From contig NZ_FNTD01000004.1 in assembly GCF_900104815.1 (NCBI RefSeq), positions 2,682,501 through 2,746,500 on the forward strand: a DNA stretch of 64,000 bases. Direction: 5' to 3'. The position numbers and the translations under genes were made by a program. This DNA is from Streptomyces misionensis. Lineage in GTDB: Bacteria; Actinomycetota; Actinomycetes; Streptomycetales; Streptomycetaceae. Within the stretch, counting starts at the first letter, position 1; each line of letters starts with the position of its first letter. Shown in pieces: positions 1-8,635 of the stretch. Under the pieces are notes generated by a model. That model was not told the origin of the DNA. It saw nothing but the letters and a program-made list of their open reading frames with translations, and did no database searches.

Positions 1-248
1 ACACCGTCGGTGTAGGTGTTCTGGTAGTCGACCAGGATGAGCGTGGCGTCGGAGAGCGTGGCCGGGGTCTCGTCGAAGCCGTTGAGCTCGCGCAGCGTCG
101 TGGTGTCCTCGGCGACGTTCGTCCGTGCGGCGGGCGCCGCGGCCGGCTTCGCGGCGGAGGAGTCCTGCGAGCCGGAGCCGCACGCGGCGAGCGTGGCGCT
201 GAGGAGGGCGGCGGTGCCGAGCGCGGCGATGCGGCGCGTTGACCTCAT
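1..248 (-). CDS. Isochorismatase-family lipoprotein, 3' end outside window
   Basis: This is the first 82 residues of a second cysteine-hydrolase (isochorismatase-like) gene that runs off the left edge. It opens with a lipoprotein signal: twin Arg at 5-6, a hydrophobic stretch and a LAAC lipobox with Cys23, followed by a Ser/Ala/Pro-rich linker. After residue 50 it aligns without gaps to the N-terminus of the neighbouring gene at 245-838, 25 of 32 residues being identical, including the VDYQNTYT segment that carries the first catalytic Asp of the family. Its ATG overlaps the upstream stop as ATGA, so the pair is translationally coupled. The inference is a tandem duplicate that gained an export signal, giving a membrane-tethered copy. 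Substrate is unknown. Confidence 0.85.
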   Translation of the reverse strand, partial: MRSTRRIAALGTAALLSATLAACGSGSQDSSAAKPAAAPAARTNVAEDTTTLRELNGFDETPATLSDATLILVDYQNTYTDG

Positions 249-838
249 CGGCCCAGCTCCTCCTGGGACGCGACGACGACCCCGTACAGGTCGGCGATGG
301 TGGCGAGGGCGCTGAGGTGCACGCCCTGGGCGTCCAGTTCCGTTCCGTTGACCGGCAGCGCGCGGGTGGCGCAGGCGTCGGCCACCACGGTGGGCCGGTT
401 GCCGCGCAGGAAGGCGCCCTGGGCGGTGAAGGCCACGCACATGTGGGTCATGAAGCCGGCGATGACCAGGTCGCCGCGGCCCGCCTCGTCCACCAGCCGG
501 CCCAGTTCGGTGCCGTGGAAGGCGTCGGGGGCCTGCTTGACGACGACGGGCTCGCCGTCGGCCGCGGCCACGCTCGGGTGGATCCGTCCGATCTCGGCGC
601 GGATGTCGTACGGCGTGCCCTCGCCGCCGTCGTTGACGACGTGGATGACCTTGGCGCCCTCCCGGCGGGCGCGTTCCAGCAGCCGGGCCGCGGCGTCGAG
701 GGCCGGCTGCCAGCCGTCCAGCTCCATCACACCGGTGGTGTAGGTGTTCTGGTAGTCGATCAGGACCAGGGTGGAATCGGCCAGCTTCGCGGGGGTCTCG
801 TCGAAGCCGTTGAGCTGACGCAGCGTCGTTCTGGGCAT
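245..838 (-). CDS. Cysteine hydrolase, isochorismatase family
   Basis: A 197-residue cytoplasmic hydrolase of the isochorismatase/nicotinamidase-like superfamily, which hydrolyses amides or enol ethers with an Asp-Lys-Cys triad. Seen here are the first Asp in LIDYQNTYT near residue 21, a Lys in VVKQAPDAF, and a HMCVAFTA segment supplying the nucleophilic Cys. Length is normal for the family. The ATG at 838 was chosen because homology with the neighbouring paralogue begins about five residues later; no strong ribosome site is visible. It is divergent from the GlxA-type regulator at 999, the usual arrangement for such hydrolases and the AraC/DJ-1 regulators that control them. Substrate cannot be named from sequence. 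Confidence 0.88.
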   Translation of the reverse strand: MPRTTLRQLNGFDETPAKLADSTLVLIDYQNTYTTGVMELDGWQPALDAAARLLERARREGAKVIHVVNDGGEGTPYDIRAEIGRIHPSVAAADGEPVVVKQAPDAFHGTELGRLVDEAGRGDLVIAGFMTHMCVAFTAQGAFLRGNRPTVVADACATRALPVNGTELDAQGVHLSALATIADLYGVVVASQEELGR

Positions 839-902
839 GGAATACCGCCTGAGAAATCGGGAGTTGGCGAGGCAGCGCGCCGTGCGGCGGCTTGCGCCTA
901 TG

Positions 903-932
903 ACGCTATGGCCCGCCCCGTCGCGTCGGCAA
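903..932 (-). promoter_or_regulatory. Candidate promoter of the isochorismatase pair
   Basis: On the minus strand TTGCCG (927-932) and TAGCGT (903-908) are separated by 18 bases and lie 65-95 bases upstream of the ATG at 838. Both hexamers resemble vegetative streptomycete promoter elements. The region is the gap to the divergent regulator gene, so an operator is expected near here. This is pattern matching only. Confidence 0.3.
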
Positions 933-998
933 TGACGTCTAGCATGCAGAAACCGACATCGCGGAGGCCGGTGTCGTCCTGACCGTCCGGAGGGGTTC

Positions 999-1991
999 GT
1001 GCGCACCGCCCGCCAGCTGATCGTGATCGTCCTGTTCGACCAGGTCGACCTGCTCGACGTCACCGGGCCGCCGGAGGTCTTCCACCTCGCGCGGCGCGAG
1101 ACGGAGGAGGCGGCCGCGTACGAGGTGGTGCTCGCCGCCGAGACCATGGACCCGGTGGTCACGGCCGCCGGGGTGCGGGTGCTGCCCGACGTCACCTTCG
1201 ACGGACTGGCGGCGCGCGGCATCGACACGGTGATCGTGCCGGGGGCGGTGGAGGTGGACGGCGACCACCGCGTGCACCCGCTGGTGGACCCGGCGCTGGT
1301 GCGGCGGGTGCGGGAACTCGCCGACCGCACCCGCAGGGTGGCCTCCGTCTGCGTCGGCGCCCACATCCTCGCGGCGGCCGGACTGCTCGACGGCAAGCGC
1401 GCCACCACGCACTGGTCGACCGCGCGGCAACTGGCCGCCGACCACCCGGCGGTGGCGGTCGACGCCGACCCGATCTTCATCCGGCAGGGGAACGTGTGGA
1501 CCGGCGCGGGCATCAGCGCCTGTCTCGACCTCTCCCTCGCGCTGATCGCCGACGACCTCGGCGAGGCCGTCGCGCTGCGGGTCGCCCGGCAGCTGGTGAT
1601 GTACCTGAAACGGCCCAGCGGGCAGAGCCAGTTCAGCGTCCCTCTGGAGCAGGTCTCCACGACGCGGCGCATCGAGGATCTGCGCCACTACGTGCTGCGC
1701 CACATCGCCGAGCCGCTGACCGTCGCCCAGCTCGCGGAACACGCGCACATCAGCGACCGGCAGCTCACCAGGATCTTCAAGAACGAGCTGGGCACGACCC
1801 CGCACGCCTACATCGAGTCGGTGCGCGTGGAACACGCGCGCAACCAGCTGGAGTCCACCGACGCCACGCTCGAACGCATCGCGGCCGCCTGTGGGTTCGG
1901 CACCCTCGACACCCTGGTCCGGGCCTTCCGGCGCAGGCTGGACACCACGCCGACCGAGTACCGGCGGCGGTTCAGGACCACTGCCGACTGA
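999..1991 (+). CDS. GlxA-family transcriptional regulator (DJ-1/PfpI plus AraC HTH)
   Basis: A 330-residue regulator with an N-terminal DJ-1/PfpI-like domain (about 8-185) and a C-terminal AraC-type double helix-turn-helix (about 225-325, ending in TPTEYRRRFR). The amidotransferase-like domain keeps a Cys at the nucleophile elbow (C118 in ASVCVGAH), though in this family it usually serves ligand sensing rather than catalysis. The GTG start at 999 is preceded by GGAGGGG with good spacing. The gene is divergent from the isochorismatase genes, its most probable targets, since GlxA-type regulators commonly sit beside the hydrolase they control. Activator or repressor role is not visible from sequence. 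Confidence 0.9.
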   Translation: MRTARQLIVIVLFDQVDLLDVTGPPEVFHLARRETEEAAAYEVVLAAETMDPVVTAAGVRVLPDVTFDGLAARGIDTVIVPGAVEVDGDHRVHPLVDPALVRRVRELADRTRRVASVCVGAHILAAAGLLDGKRATTHWSTARQLAADHPAVAVDADPIFIRQGNVWTGAGISACLDLSLALIADDLGEAVALRVARQLVMYLKRPSGQSQFSVPLEQVSTTRRIEDLRHYVLRHIAEPLTVAQLAEHAHISDRQLTRIFKNELGTTPHAYIESVRVEHARNQLESTDATLERIAAACGFGTLDTLVRAFRRRLDTTPTEYRRRFRTTAD

Positions 1992-2004
1992 GCGGGGCGG
2001 GCCG

Positions 2005-2790
2005 TCAGGAGGCGGGCTCCTCGGCCGGTGCCAGCTCCTCCGCGCGGTCCTCGCCCAGCAGTTCCCGGGCGAGGAGCGTGGCGCCGGCCACCGCGCCCGG
2101 CATCAGGAACACCGCCACGAACGGCACCAGGAAGGCCAGCCCGAGCGGCGTTCCGTAGCCCCACACCAGCATCCGGCGCGAGCGCAACAGGGCGAGCCGG
2201 GCGCGGAGTTCGACGCCCCGGCGCTGGAGGGCGACCGCGGTCAGCTCCTCGGTGAGGAAGAAGCCGGTGACGAAGAAGCCGAGGACGGGCACGACGGTCT
2301 GGCCGACGAACGGCAGCAGCCCCAGGGCGAAGAGCAGGACGCCCCAGACCAGCGCCCGGACGAGGATCCGGACGCTGTCGCGGGCCGACGTCCACAGCTC
2401 GCGCGCGAGGGGGAGGTCCGAGCGGGGGGCCGTGCCGTCGGGCGAGACGTCGGCGTCGACCCGCTCGGAGAGGTTCTCGTAGAACGGCTGGCCTATCAGC
2501 AGGGTCACCGCGGTGAAGGTGAGCACGGCGAGCAGCAGGCCGAGCGCGAACAGCACCGCCGTGAGGAAGCCGCGGAACAGCGACTGCCAGGGGCTCGCCC
2601 AGTGGTCCGCGAACGGGGTCGCCCAGCTCACCGCGTCCCCGCCCCACACCGCGAGGGCGATCAGCGCGACCACGTAGAGGACCAGCGCGATCAGGCCCGG
2701 CAGCAGCGCGAAGCCGTACTGCCGGCCGTGCCGGACCACCCACCGCTGGCCGTCGAGAAGAAAACGGAAACCCACCCCGAGATCACGCAT
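2005..2790 (-). CDS. EI24 domain-containing membrane protein
   Basis: A 261-residue integral membrane protein of the EI24/CysZ-like family. It begins with the typical amphipathic segment (DLGVGFRFLLDGQRWV), then several hydrophobic helices at about 25-50, 75-105, 140-165 and 205-235, and the conserved GQPFYENLSERV loop after the second hairpin. CysZ members take up sulfate in enterobacteria, but actinobacterial EI24 proteins have no assigned substrate and nothing here links to sulfur metabolism. It lies tail to tail with the GlxA gene and 35 bases downstream of the marR gene on the same strand, so it may be read through from that promoter. Confidence 0.85.
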   Translation of the reverse strand: MRDLGVGFRFLLDGQRWVVRHGRQYGFALLPGLIALVLYVVALIALAVWGGDAVSWATPFADHWASPWQSLFRGFLTAVLFALGLLLAVLTFTAVTLLIGQPFYENLSERVDADVSPDGTAPRSDLPLARELWTSARDSVRILVRALVWGVLLFALGLLPFVGQTVVPVLGFFVTGFFLTEELTAVALQRRGVELRARLALLRSRRMLVWGYGTPLGLAFLVPFVAVFLMPGAVAGATLLARELLGEDRAEELAPAEEPAS

Positions 2791-2825
2791 GGCGAAACCC
2801 TACCCACAGCTCGCCGGCGGCAGGT

Positions 2826-3266
2826 TCACCCGTCGAGCATGCGACGCAGCAGGTCCCGCAGGGTGCGCCGCTCGTCCTCCGACAGCCCGGCCAGCGGCTC
2901 GCGCGCGAAGCGCAGGCCCTCGCGCAGGTCCCGGGCCACCCGCAGCCCCTCCTCCGTGGCGGCGGCCACCTTCACCCGGCGGTCGGCGGGGTCGGCGCGG
3001 CGCTCGGCCAGCCGGCGGGCCTCCAGGCGGTCCACGATCCCGGTCACGTTCGACGGCTCGCACTTCATCTTCTGCGCGAGCTTGCGCATGGGCGTCGGTC
3101 CGAGCGCGAGCAGGCTGAGCAGTTTGGCCTGGGCACCGGTGAGCGCGTGGGCCGAGGCGGCCTCGTCGTAGTCCGCGTGGTAGCGCGCGACGACCTCGGC
3201 GATGAGTTCGACGACGTCCGTGGTCAGCTGGTCCGGACGGGTGTGGTGCGGTGTGGCCATGCCCAC
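2826..3266 (-). CDS. MarR-family transcriptional regulator
   Basis: A small winged-helix repressor (146 residues from the GTG at 3266, 144 from the ATG at 3260). The core runs from LTGAQAKLLSLLAL through the recognition helix (CEPSNVTGIVDRLEARRL) to the wing motif DPADRRVKVAAAT (D-x-R-x-x-x-V/L), all diagnostic of MarR. AAAGGGG lies seven bases before the GTG, which favours that start. Divergent from the oxidoreductase at 3350, with inverted repeats in the 80-base gap, it probably represses itself and that gene and responds to a phenolic or quinone-like ligand, as many MarR proteins do. It has several Ala-rich helices and no obvious redox-switch Cys pair. Confidence 0.9.
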   Translation of the reverse strand: MGMATPHHTRPDQLTTDVVELIAEVVARYHADYDEAASAHALTGAQAKLLSLLALGPTPMRKLAQKMKCEPSNVTGIVDRLEARRLAERRADPADRRVKVAAATEEGLRVARDLREGLRFAREPLAGLSEDERRTLRDLLRRMLDG

Positions 3267-3291
3267 CAGCGTACCCCTTTACTTGACAACA

Positions 3292-3328
3292 TGAAATATT
3301 CAGCTGCACCGTTGTTTCAGGCACTGAA
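3292..3328. promoter_or_regulatory. Putative MarR operator region
   Basis: The AT-rich gap between marR and the oxidoreductase holds two short dyads: TGAAATATTCA (3292-3302) and TTCAGGCACTGAA (3316-3328, perfect 5-base arms around GCA). Both contain the half-site TGAA/TTCA, as expected for two MarR dimers sharing a recognition sequence. The gap is markedly poorer in GC than its surroundings, typical of a divergent promoter. Confidence 0.45.
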
Positions 3329-3349
3329 GTAAACGAAAGGCTTCCCGTG

Positions 3350-4360
<1,011 letters not shown>

Positions 4361-4455
4361 CCTCCCCAGAGCTTCCGTCTTGCGGTAACTTCTTTCCGAA
4401 ATCCGCCGTCGATCGTGGGCGCGAGTCGGCGGCGGACCGACCAGGAGGACACCGC

Positions 4456-4875
4456 ATGCCCATCACCCAGTCCGATGTGCTGTACACGGCCGTCGCCACC
4501 GCCGAGAACGGCCGGGACGGCCGTGTCGCCACCGACGACGGCAGGCTCGACGTCGTCGTCAACCCGCCCGCGGAGATGGGCGGCAGCGGCGCCGGGACCA
4601 ATCCGGAGCAGCTGTTCGCCGCCGGGTACAGCGCCTGCTTCCAGGGCGCGCTGGCCGTCGTGGCCCGGCAGGAGGGCGCCGACGTCTCCGGCTCGACCGT
4701 GACCGCGAAGGTCGGGATCGGCAGGAACGAGGAGGGCTTCGGGATCATCGTGGAGATCTCCGCGCACATCCCGAACGCCGACGCGGCCACCGCCCGGGCC
4801 CTGGTGGACAAGGCCCACCAGGTGTGCCCGTACTCGAAGGCGACGCGCGGGAACATCACCGTCACGCTGGCCTGA
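4456..4875 (+). CDS. ohr: Organic hydroperoxide resistance protein Ohr
   Basis: A 139-residue thiol peroxidase of the Ohr/OsmC fold that reduces organic and fatty-acid hydroperoxides, normally using lipoylated partners. It begins with the Ohr signature LYTAVATAENGRDG, contains GGSGAGTNPEQLFAAGY, and keeps both catalytic cysteines, C61 in SACFQG and C124 in QVCPYSK. The ATG has AGGAGG at ideal spacing. No OhrR repressor is adjacent unless the MarR protein at 2826 fills that role; that protein lacks the N-terminal sensing Cys expected of OhrR. The gene follows the enone reductase on the same strand after 95 bases and probably has its own promoter. Confidence 0.93.
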   Translation: MPITQSDVLYTAVATAENGRDGRVATDDGRLDVVVNPPAEMGGSGAGTNPEQLFAAGYSACFQGALAVVARQEGADVSGSTVTAKVGIGRNEEGFGIIVEISAHIPNADAATARALVDKAHQVCPYSKATRGNITVTLA

Positions 4876-4883
4876 ACCGCGGG

Positions 4884-6044
4884 TCAGCCCACGGCCAGCG
4901 CCGCTCTGTGCACCGCCCGCGCCAGCCGGGCGTTCTCCGGGGCGGCCCCGTAGGGGAAGAGGAAGCGGCGGCGGGTGTAGCCGTAGGCGAGGCCGCTGCG
5001 GGGGTCGGCGAATGCCTGGGCGCCGCACGCGCCGCTGTGCCCGAGCGCGCCCGCGCCCAGGAACGGGTACCAGAGGTCGGCGGTGGCCTGGAAGCCGAGC
5101 CCGAAGGTCTTGTGGGTGCGGGTCACCAGGTCGTGGCCGACCGAGTGGATGCGGCCGAACTCCGCGACCGTGTCCGGCTTCAGCAGCGGCGCCTTGCCGT
5201 CCACCTCGCCGATCATCGCCGCGTACATCCGCGCCAGCCCCCGCGCCGAGCCGACCGCGCCCACCGAGGCGGGGCCCTTGGCGCGGATCAGCGGGTCGTC
5301 GTGCAGCCGCTCCAGTTCGGTCGGTTCGGCCGCGTGCCGGTTGAAGGCGATCGCCGAGAGGGTGTGCGGACCGGCGCGCAGCGCGTCGACGGCCGCCTGC
5401 TGCTCGGGGGTGGGCAGCGGCGGCTGGACCGGGCGGAAGCGGGACTCCTCCACGGCGGGCAGGCCCAGGTGCAGGTCGAGGGCGTAGGGGGCGCGAATCC
5501 GGTCCTCGTAGAGCTCCTGGACGGTGCGTCCGGTGGCCCGGCGCACCACCTCCCCCGTCAATGCGCAGATGACCAGGGCGTGGTAGCCGAAGGCGGCGCC
5601 CGGACGCCAGAACGGCCGCTGGTCGGCAAGGTGTTCGGCGATCGCACGGTCGTCGGCCAGCTCCGCGCGGGTGAAGCCGGCGTCGGTGCCGACCAGTCCG
5701 GCCCGGTGCGCCAGCAGGTCCCGCAACGTCAGCTCGCACTTGCCCTCGGCTCCGAACTCGGGCCAGTAGTAAGTGACTTTGCGGTCCAGCTCCAGCGTGC
5801 CGTCCTGCGCCAGCAGCGCCGCGACGAGGTGCGCGGCACCCTTGCCCGCGGAGAACACGCCGTACAGCGCGTCGCCCGCCGCGCCATCACCCGCCCACAG
5901 GTCCACGACCCGCCGCCCGTGCACGTAGGCACACAACTGGCCCTCGTAGTCCTCGCGTTCGCCCGCGACTAAGGCGGCGAACTCCTCGCGCACCGCCTCG
6001 TAGCCCTCGGCGACCGTGCCGCGCACGGTGATGTCCCGCGTCAT
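4884..6044 (-). CDS. Serine hydrolase, beta-lactamase/esterase EstB type, with a TTA codon
   Basis: A 386-residue class C beta-lactamase-like hydrolase, more like the esterase EstB and lipolytic clan than a true beta-lactamase. The Ser-x-x-Lys pair is S65/K68 in FSAGKGA; a Tyr in FGYHALVI matches the second motif and HSG in GALGHSGACG replaces the KTG triad, as in EstB-like enzymes. No signal peptide is present, so it should be cytoplasmic. GGAGGAG precedes the ATG at 6044. Leu25 is encoded by TTA (5970-5972), so full expression should need the bldA tRNA. Substrate is unknown; homologues hydrolyse short-chain esters. The gene ends nine bases from ohr, tail to tail. Confidence 0.9.
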   Translation of the reverse strand: MTRDITVRGTVAEGYEAVREEFAALVAGEREDYEGQLCAYVHGRRVVDLWAGDGAAGDALYGVFSAGKGAAHLVAALLAQDGTLELDRKVTYYWPEFGAEGKCELTLRDLLAHRAGLVGTDAGFTRAELADDRAIAEHLADQRPFWRPGAAFGYHALVICALTGEVVRRATGRTVQELYEDRIRAPYALDLHLGLPAVEESRFRPVQPPLPTPEQQAAVDALRAGPHTLSAIAFNRHAAEPTELERLHDDPLIRAKGPASVGAVGSARGLARMYAAMIGEVDGKAPLLKPDTVAEFGRIHSVGHDLVTRTHKTFGLGFQATADLWYPFLGAGALGHSGACGAQAFADPRSGLAYGYTRRRFLFPYGAAPENARLARAVHRAALAVG

Positions 6045-6173
6045 CCGCTCTCCTCCACTCGACCTCTGCTCGACCGGTGTTCCTGCCCGGCTCAACCGCC
6101 CGAAAGGCCCGACGGTGTCACCGATGCCCCGGATGGCCGATGGCACGGAAGAGGCGCGTGGCAGCGGACCGGC

Positions 6174-6881
6174 TCAGCCGCACCACCACAGGAAGCGTGA
6201 GCAGGTGCGGGTGGGCGAGGGCGCGGGGGGTGGCGGCGCGGAGGCCGGAGGGCTGGTGGCGGGGGCGGTGGCCGGCGGGGTGGCGGGGCTCGTGGGGGCC
6301 GGTGCGCCGCCGCTGCCGGCGGCCGGGGACGACGGCGGCTCGTCCGTGGCGGTGGCGGAGGTGCCGGCCGAGGGGGACGCGGAACCGGAGGCGGACGCGG
6401 ACGCCCGTGCCGCCGGGGAGCCGGAGGCGGAAGGAGCGGCACCGCCCGGGGACGGCACGGCAGCACGGCCGCCCGGGGACGCGGCGCCGCCCGCGCCGCT
6501 CGCGCCGGCGCCCGCCGAGGCGTCCGCGGCGGGCGTGTCCGCACCGCCCCCGGCGAACGGCGCCAGGGGTGCGTCCGTGCCGAGTTCGGCCGCCCCGAGT
6601 CCGCCCGCCGCCAGCAGGAGGCCCGCGGCGACCAGGAGGGTGCGGCGACGGCGGCGACGGTGGGCGGCGGCCCTGCGGCCACGCCGTTCCGAGCGGGACC
6701 GTACGGGTTCCCCCGGCGGCTCCGTCTCCGCCGGCTCCGTCTCCGCCGCCTTCTCCCGGTCCGGGCCCTCCCGGTCCCGTTCCTCCCACGCGGGGACCGC
6801 GGGCCGGTCGGCCGGTGTGCCGCACCCGGGGCAGACCAGGGCGCCGTTGAGGTGCCGTCGGCACGGGAGGCAGTAGTCCAT
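6174..6881 (-). CDS. SCO2400-family zinc-ribbon membrane protein
   Basis: A 235-residue protein with the SCO2400-family signature at its start: CLPCRRHLNGALVCPGCGTP, two Cys-x-x-Cys pairs predicted to bind zinc. A basic stretch (residues 75-100) leads into a single membrane helix (about 102-122, RTLLVAAGLLLAAGGLGAAE). Beyond it lies a long low-complexity Ala/Ser/Pro/Gly tail ending in CSRFLWWCG. The topology suggests a cytosolic zinc ribbon and an extracellular disordered tail. The family is common and so far functionally uncharacterised in streptomycetes. The ATG at 6881 is chosen because the CxxC motif begins four residues later. The low-complexity tail makes the C-terminal part hard to compare with homologues. 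Confidence 0.8.
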   Translation of the reverse strand: MDYCLPCRRHLNGALVCPGCGTPADRPAVPAWEERDREGPDREKAAETEPAETEPPGEPVRSRSERRGRRAAAHRRRRRRTLLVAAGLLLAAGGLGAAELGTDAPLAPFAGGGADTPAADASAGAGASGAGGAASPGGRAAVPSPGGAAPSASGSPAARASASASGSASPSAGTSATATDEPPSSPAAGSGGAPAPTSPATPPATAPATSPPASAPPPPAPSPTRTCSRFLWWCG

Positions 6882-6971
6882 GACGCGCGGAAGACTAAGG
6901 TCCACCCGCGTCACGTTCCTAGGCACGACCGTGAAGGTTCGGTGCGGGTTCGAAGGGATCGCCGAAGGACA

Positions 6972-6989
6972 CCGGGACCGCGGTCCCGG
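6972..6989. repeat. Perfect 18-base palindrome
   Basis: CCGGGACCGCGGTCCCGG is a perfect palindrome in the divergent gap between the SCO2400-family gene and the small secreted protein. It could be an operator, but in such GC-rich sequence a chance occurrence is possible. No promoter elements are clear beside it. Confidence 0.3.
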
Positions 6990-7115
6990 CCCGCACCGCC
7001 CTCCCCCGCGGCAGGCACGCAGTGCCAAGCCGTCGGCGCTCGGTGCTAACGCGCCGCGGGGTGGCGGCCGTCAGCATTTCCCCTGACCGAACCGCTCAGT
7101 CAAGGGGGAAGCTCC

Positions 7116-7532
7116 ATGCGCACCCGTACCCGTATCGCACCCGCCGCCCTCGCCGCCGTCCTGGTGGCGGGCGGCACCATGCTCGCGGCCGCACCGGCCG
7201 GCGCCGCGCCGAAGGCGGGCCCGGCGGTCAAGGCGTCCTGTTACGACACCGCCAGGTACTACACCAGCACGGCGGGCGGCGGCAGCAGCAACGCGCACTG
7301 GCCCGCCACCGGAAAGTGGGCCTACACGACCACCAGCTGCAACGACATCAACGTGAAGTCCGACGTCAGCCTCAGCGTCAAGGTCTGCTTCAAGAAGACC
7401 GGCGCGTGCAACGGCTGGACGTCGGCCAGGGCGGGCGTCTGGACGGTCGTCGCCAAGGGCGTCCTGCACGGCTCGGGCTTCTACCTCCAGTTCAACCGCA
7501 CGTCCTCGTCCAAGGGCTGGATCGCCTACTGA
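7116..7532 (+). CDS. Small secreted protein of unknown function
   Basis: A 138-residue protein with a Sec signal peptide (RTRTR, then a hydrophobic core to about residue 30, cleavage near AGA-APK). The mature part of about 108 residues has four Cys (C42, C75, C91, C98 by count), enough for two disulfides, and many Ser/Thr/Gly/Trp, consistent with a compact extracellular beta domain. The repeated W-x-V and K-V-x-F patterns suggest beta strands. I do not recognise a named family. AAGGGGGAAG precedes the ATG. Its last seven bases overlap the end of the convergent AraC gene. Confidence 0.8.
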   Translation: MRTRTRIAPAALAAVLVAGGTMLAAAPAGAAPKAGPAVKASCYDTARYYTSTAGGGSSNAHWPATGKWAYTTTSCNDINVKSDVSLSVKVCFKKTGACNGWTSARAGVWTVVAKGVLHGSGFYLQFNRTSSSKGWIAY

Positions 7533-8497
7533 GCCGACGCGCGGTACTCGCTCGGCGTCGTGCCGTACGCGGTGCGGAAGGCGCGGGTGAAGTCGGCGGC
7601 CCGGGGGAAGCCCCACCGGGCCGCCGTCGCGTGCACGGGCCGGGAGGCCAGCCGCGGGTCGGCGAGGTCGCGGCGCGCGGCGGCCAGCCGCTGGTCGCGG
7701 ATGTACGCGGCGACCGTCGTGCCCGCGGCGTGCTCGCGAAAGAGGCGGTGCAGGGACCGCAGGGAGATGTGGTGGGCGGCGGCCACGGCGGCCGGCGTCA
7801 GTCCGGCGTCGCCCAGGTGGCGGCGGATGAAGTGCTGGACCTCCAGCAGCTGGACGCCCCGGCGGGTCTCGGCCGGTGTCCGGTCCACCGCGTCGGCGTG
7901 GTGCGCCAGCCACGCGGTGAGCAGGTCCACGAGGACACCGCCGAGCCGGTGGCCGTCGGCGGGGCGGCACGGCCCGGTGTCCGTGGACAGGTGGACGAGG
8001 AAGCCCGCGAGCAGCCGCCCCACCCCCTCGTGGCCCGGCAGCCGCGCGGCCAGCAGCCGGTTCACCCGGTTCGGCGGCAACGGCACCAGGGCCCTCGGAA
8101 CCTGCACCACCACGGAGGCCGCGACGCCGTCCCCGACGTCCACCACGGCCTCGAACGGGTGCGAGGTGGAGTACACGACCAGCTCGCCCGCGTCGAGGGA
8201 GGCGTGGCACTGGTCCTGGAGGATGCCCTGCACGCCCCGCAGGACGAGCCCCACCGCGTACATCTCGGGGTCGGACCGCCGGATCAGCCGGGGGGTGCGC
8301 CGGGTCCGGTGCGACCCGTAGGTCATGGCCGCCACCTGCGCGCCGCCGAGGTTCGCGGCCCGCAGCGACGCCCGGAACTCGGCCGCCGGGTCGATCCGGA
8401 ACTCGTTGGGGATCAACGCGCTCGCCGTGATCTCCCGCCATGCCTCCACCCGGTCCCGCACCGGCAGGTTCTCGGCGTCGAAGACGTCTTCGAGCAT
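7526..8497 (-). CDS. AraC-family regulator (AraC_binding_2 plus HTH_18)
   Basis: A 323-residue regulator. The N-terminal half (about 10-190) resembles the AraC-binding-like domain of NimR/FeaR-type proteins, opening with DRVEAWREI as many of that group do (VEYWREVV in homologues). The C-terminal AraC double HTH (about 215-320) includes ISLRSLHRLFREH and ends with YGTTPSEYRASA. The ligand is unknown. It is not divergent from an obvious target: the upstream neighbour across 138 bases is the DyP peroxidase gene on the same strand, while the convergent gene encodes the small secreted protein. It therefore may act at a distance or on itself. Confidence 0.88.
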   Translation of the reverse strand: MLEDVFDAENLPVRDRVEAWREITASALIPNEFRIDPAAEFRASLRAANLGGAQVAAMTYGSHRTRRTPRLIRRSDPEMYAVGLVLRGVQGILQDQCHASLDAGELVVYSTSHPFEAVVDVGDGVAASVVVQVPRALVPLPPNRVNRLLAARLPGHEGVGRLLAGFLVHLSTDTGPCRPADGHRLGGVLVDLLTAWLAHHADAVDRTPAETRRGVQLLEVQHFIRRHLGDAGLTPAAVAAAHHISLRSLHRLFREHAAGTTVAAYIRDQRLAAARRDLADPRLASRPVHATAARWGFPRAADFTRAFRTAYGTTPSEYRASAQ

Positions 8498-8635
8498 GGC
8501 ACCATTCCCCCGTCTACCGATTTATGCGCTCACCTCCACCTTCCGACCACCAGATCCCATCAAACAAGCGCCAAATCGGACAACTCGCTTGCGGGTGCGG
8601 GGGTGAACGGCCGGACGGGGACGGCCGCACGGTGA

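Noticed and set aside
3283..3288. TTGACA as -35 element upstream of the oxidoreductase
   Set aside because: No acceptable -10 hexamer is found 16-19 bases downstream, so the promoter remains unplaced.
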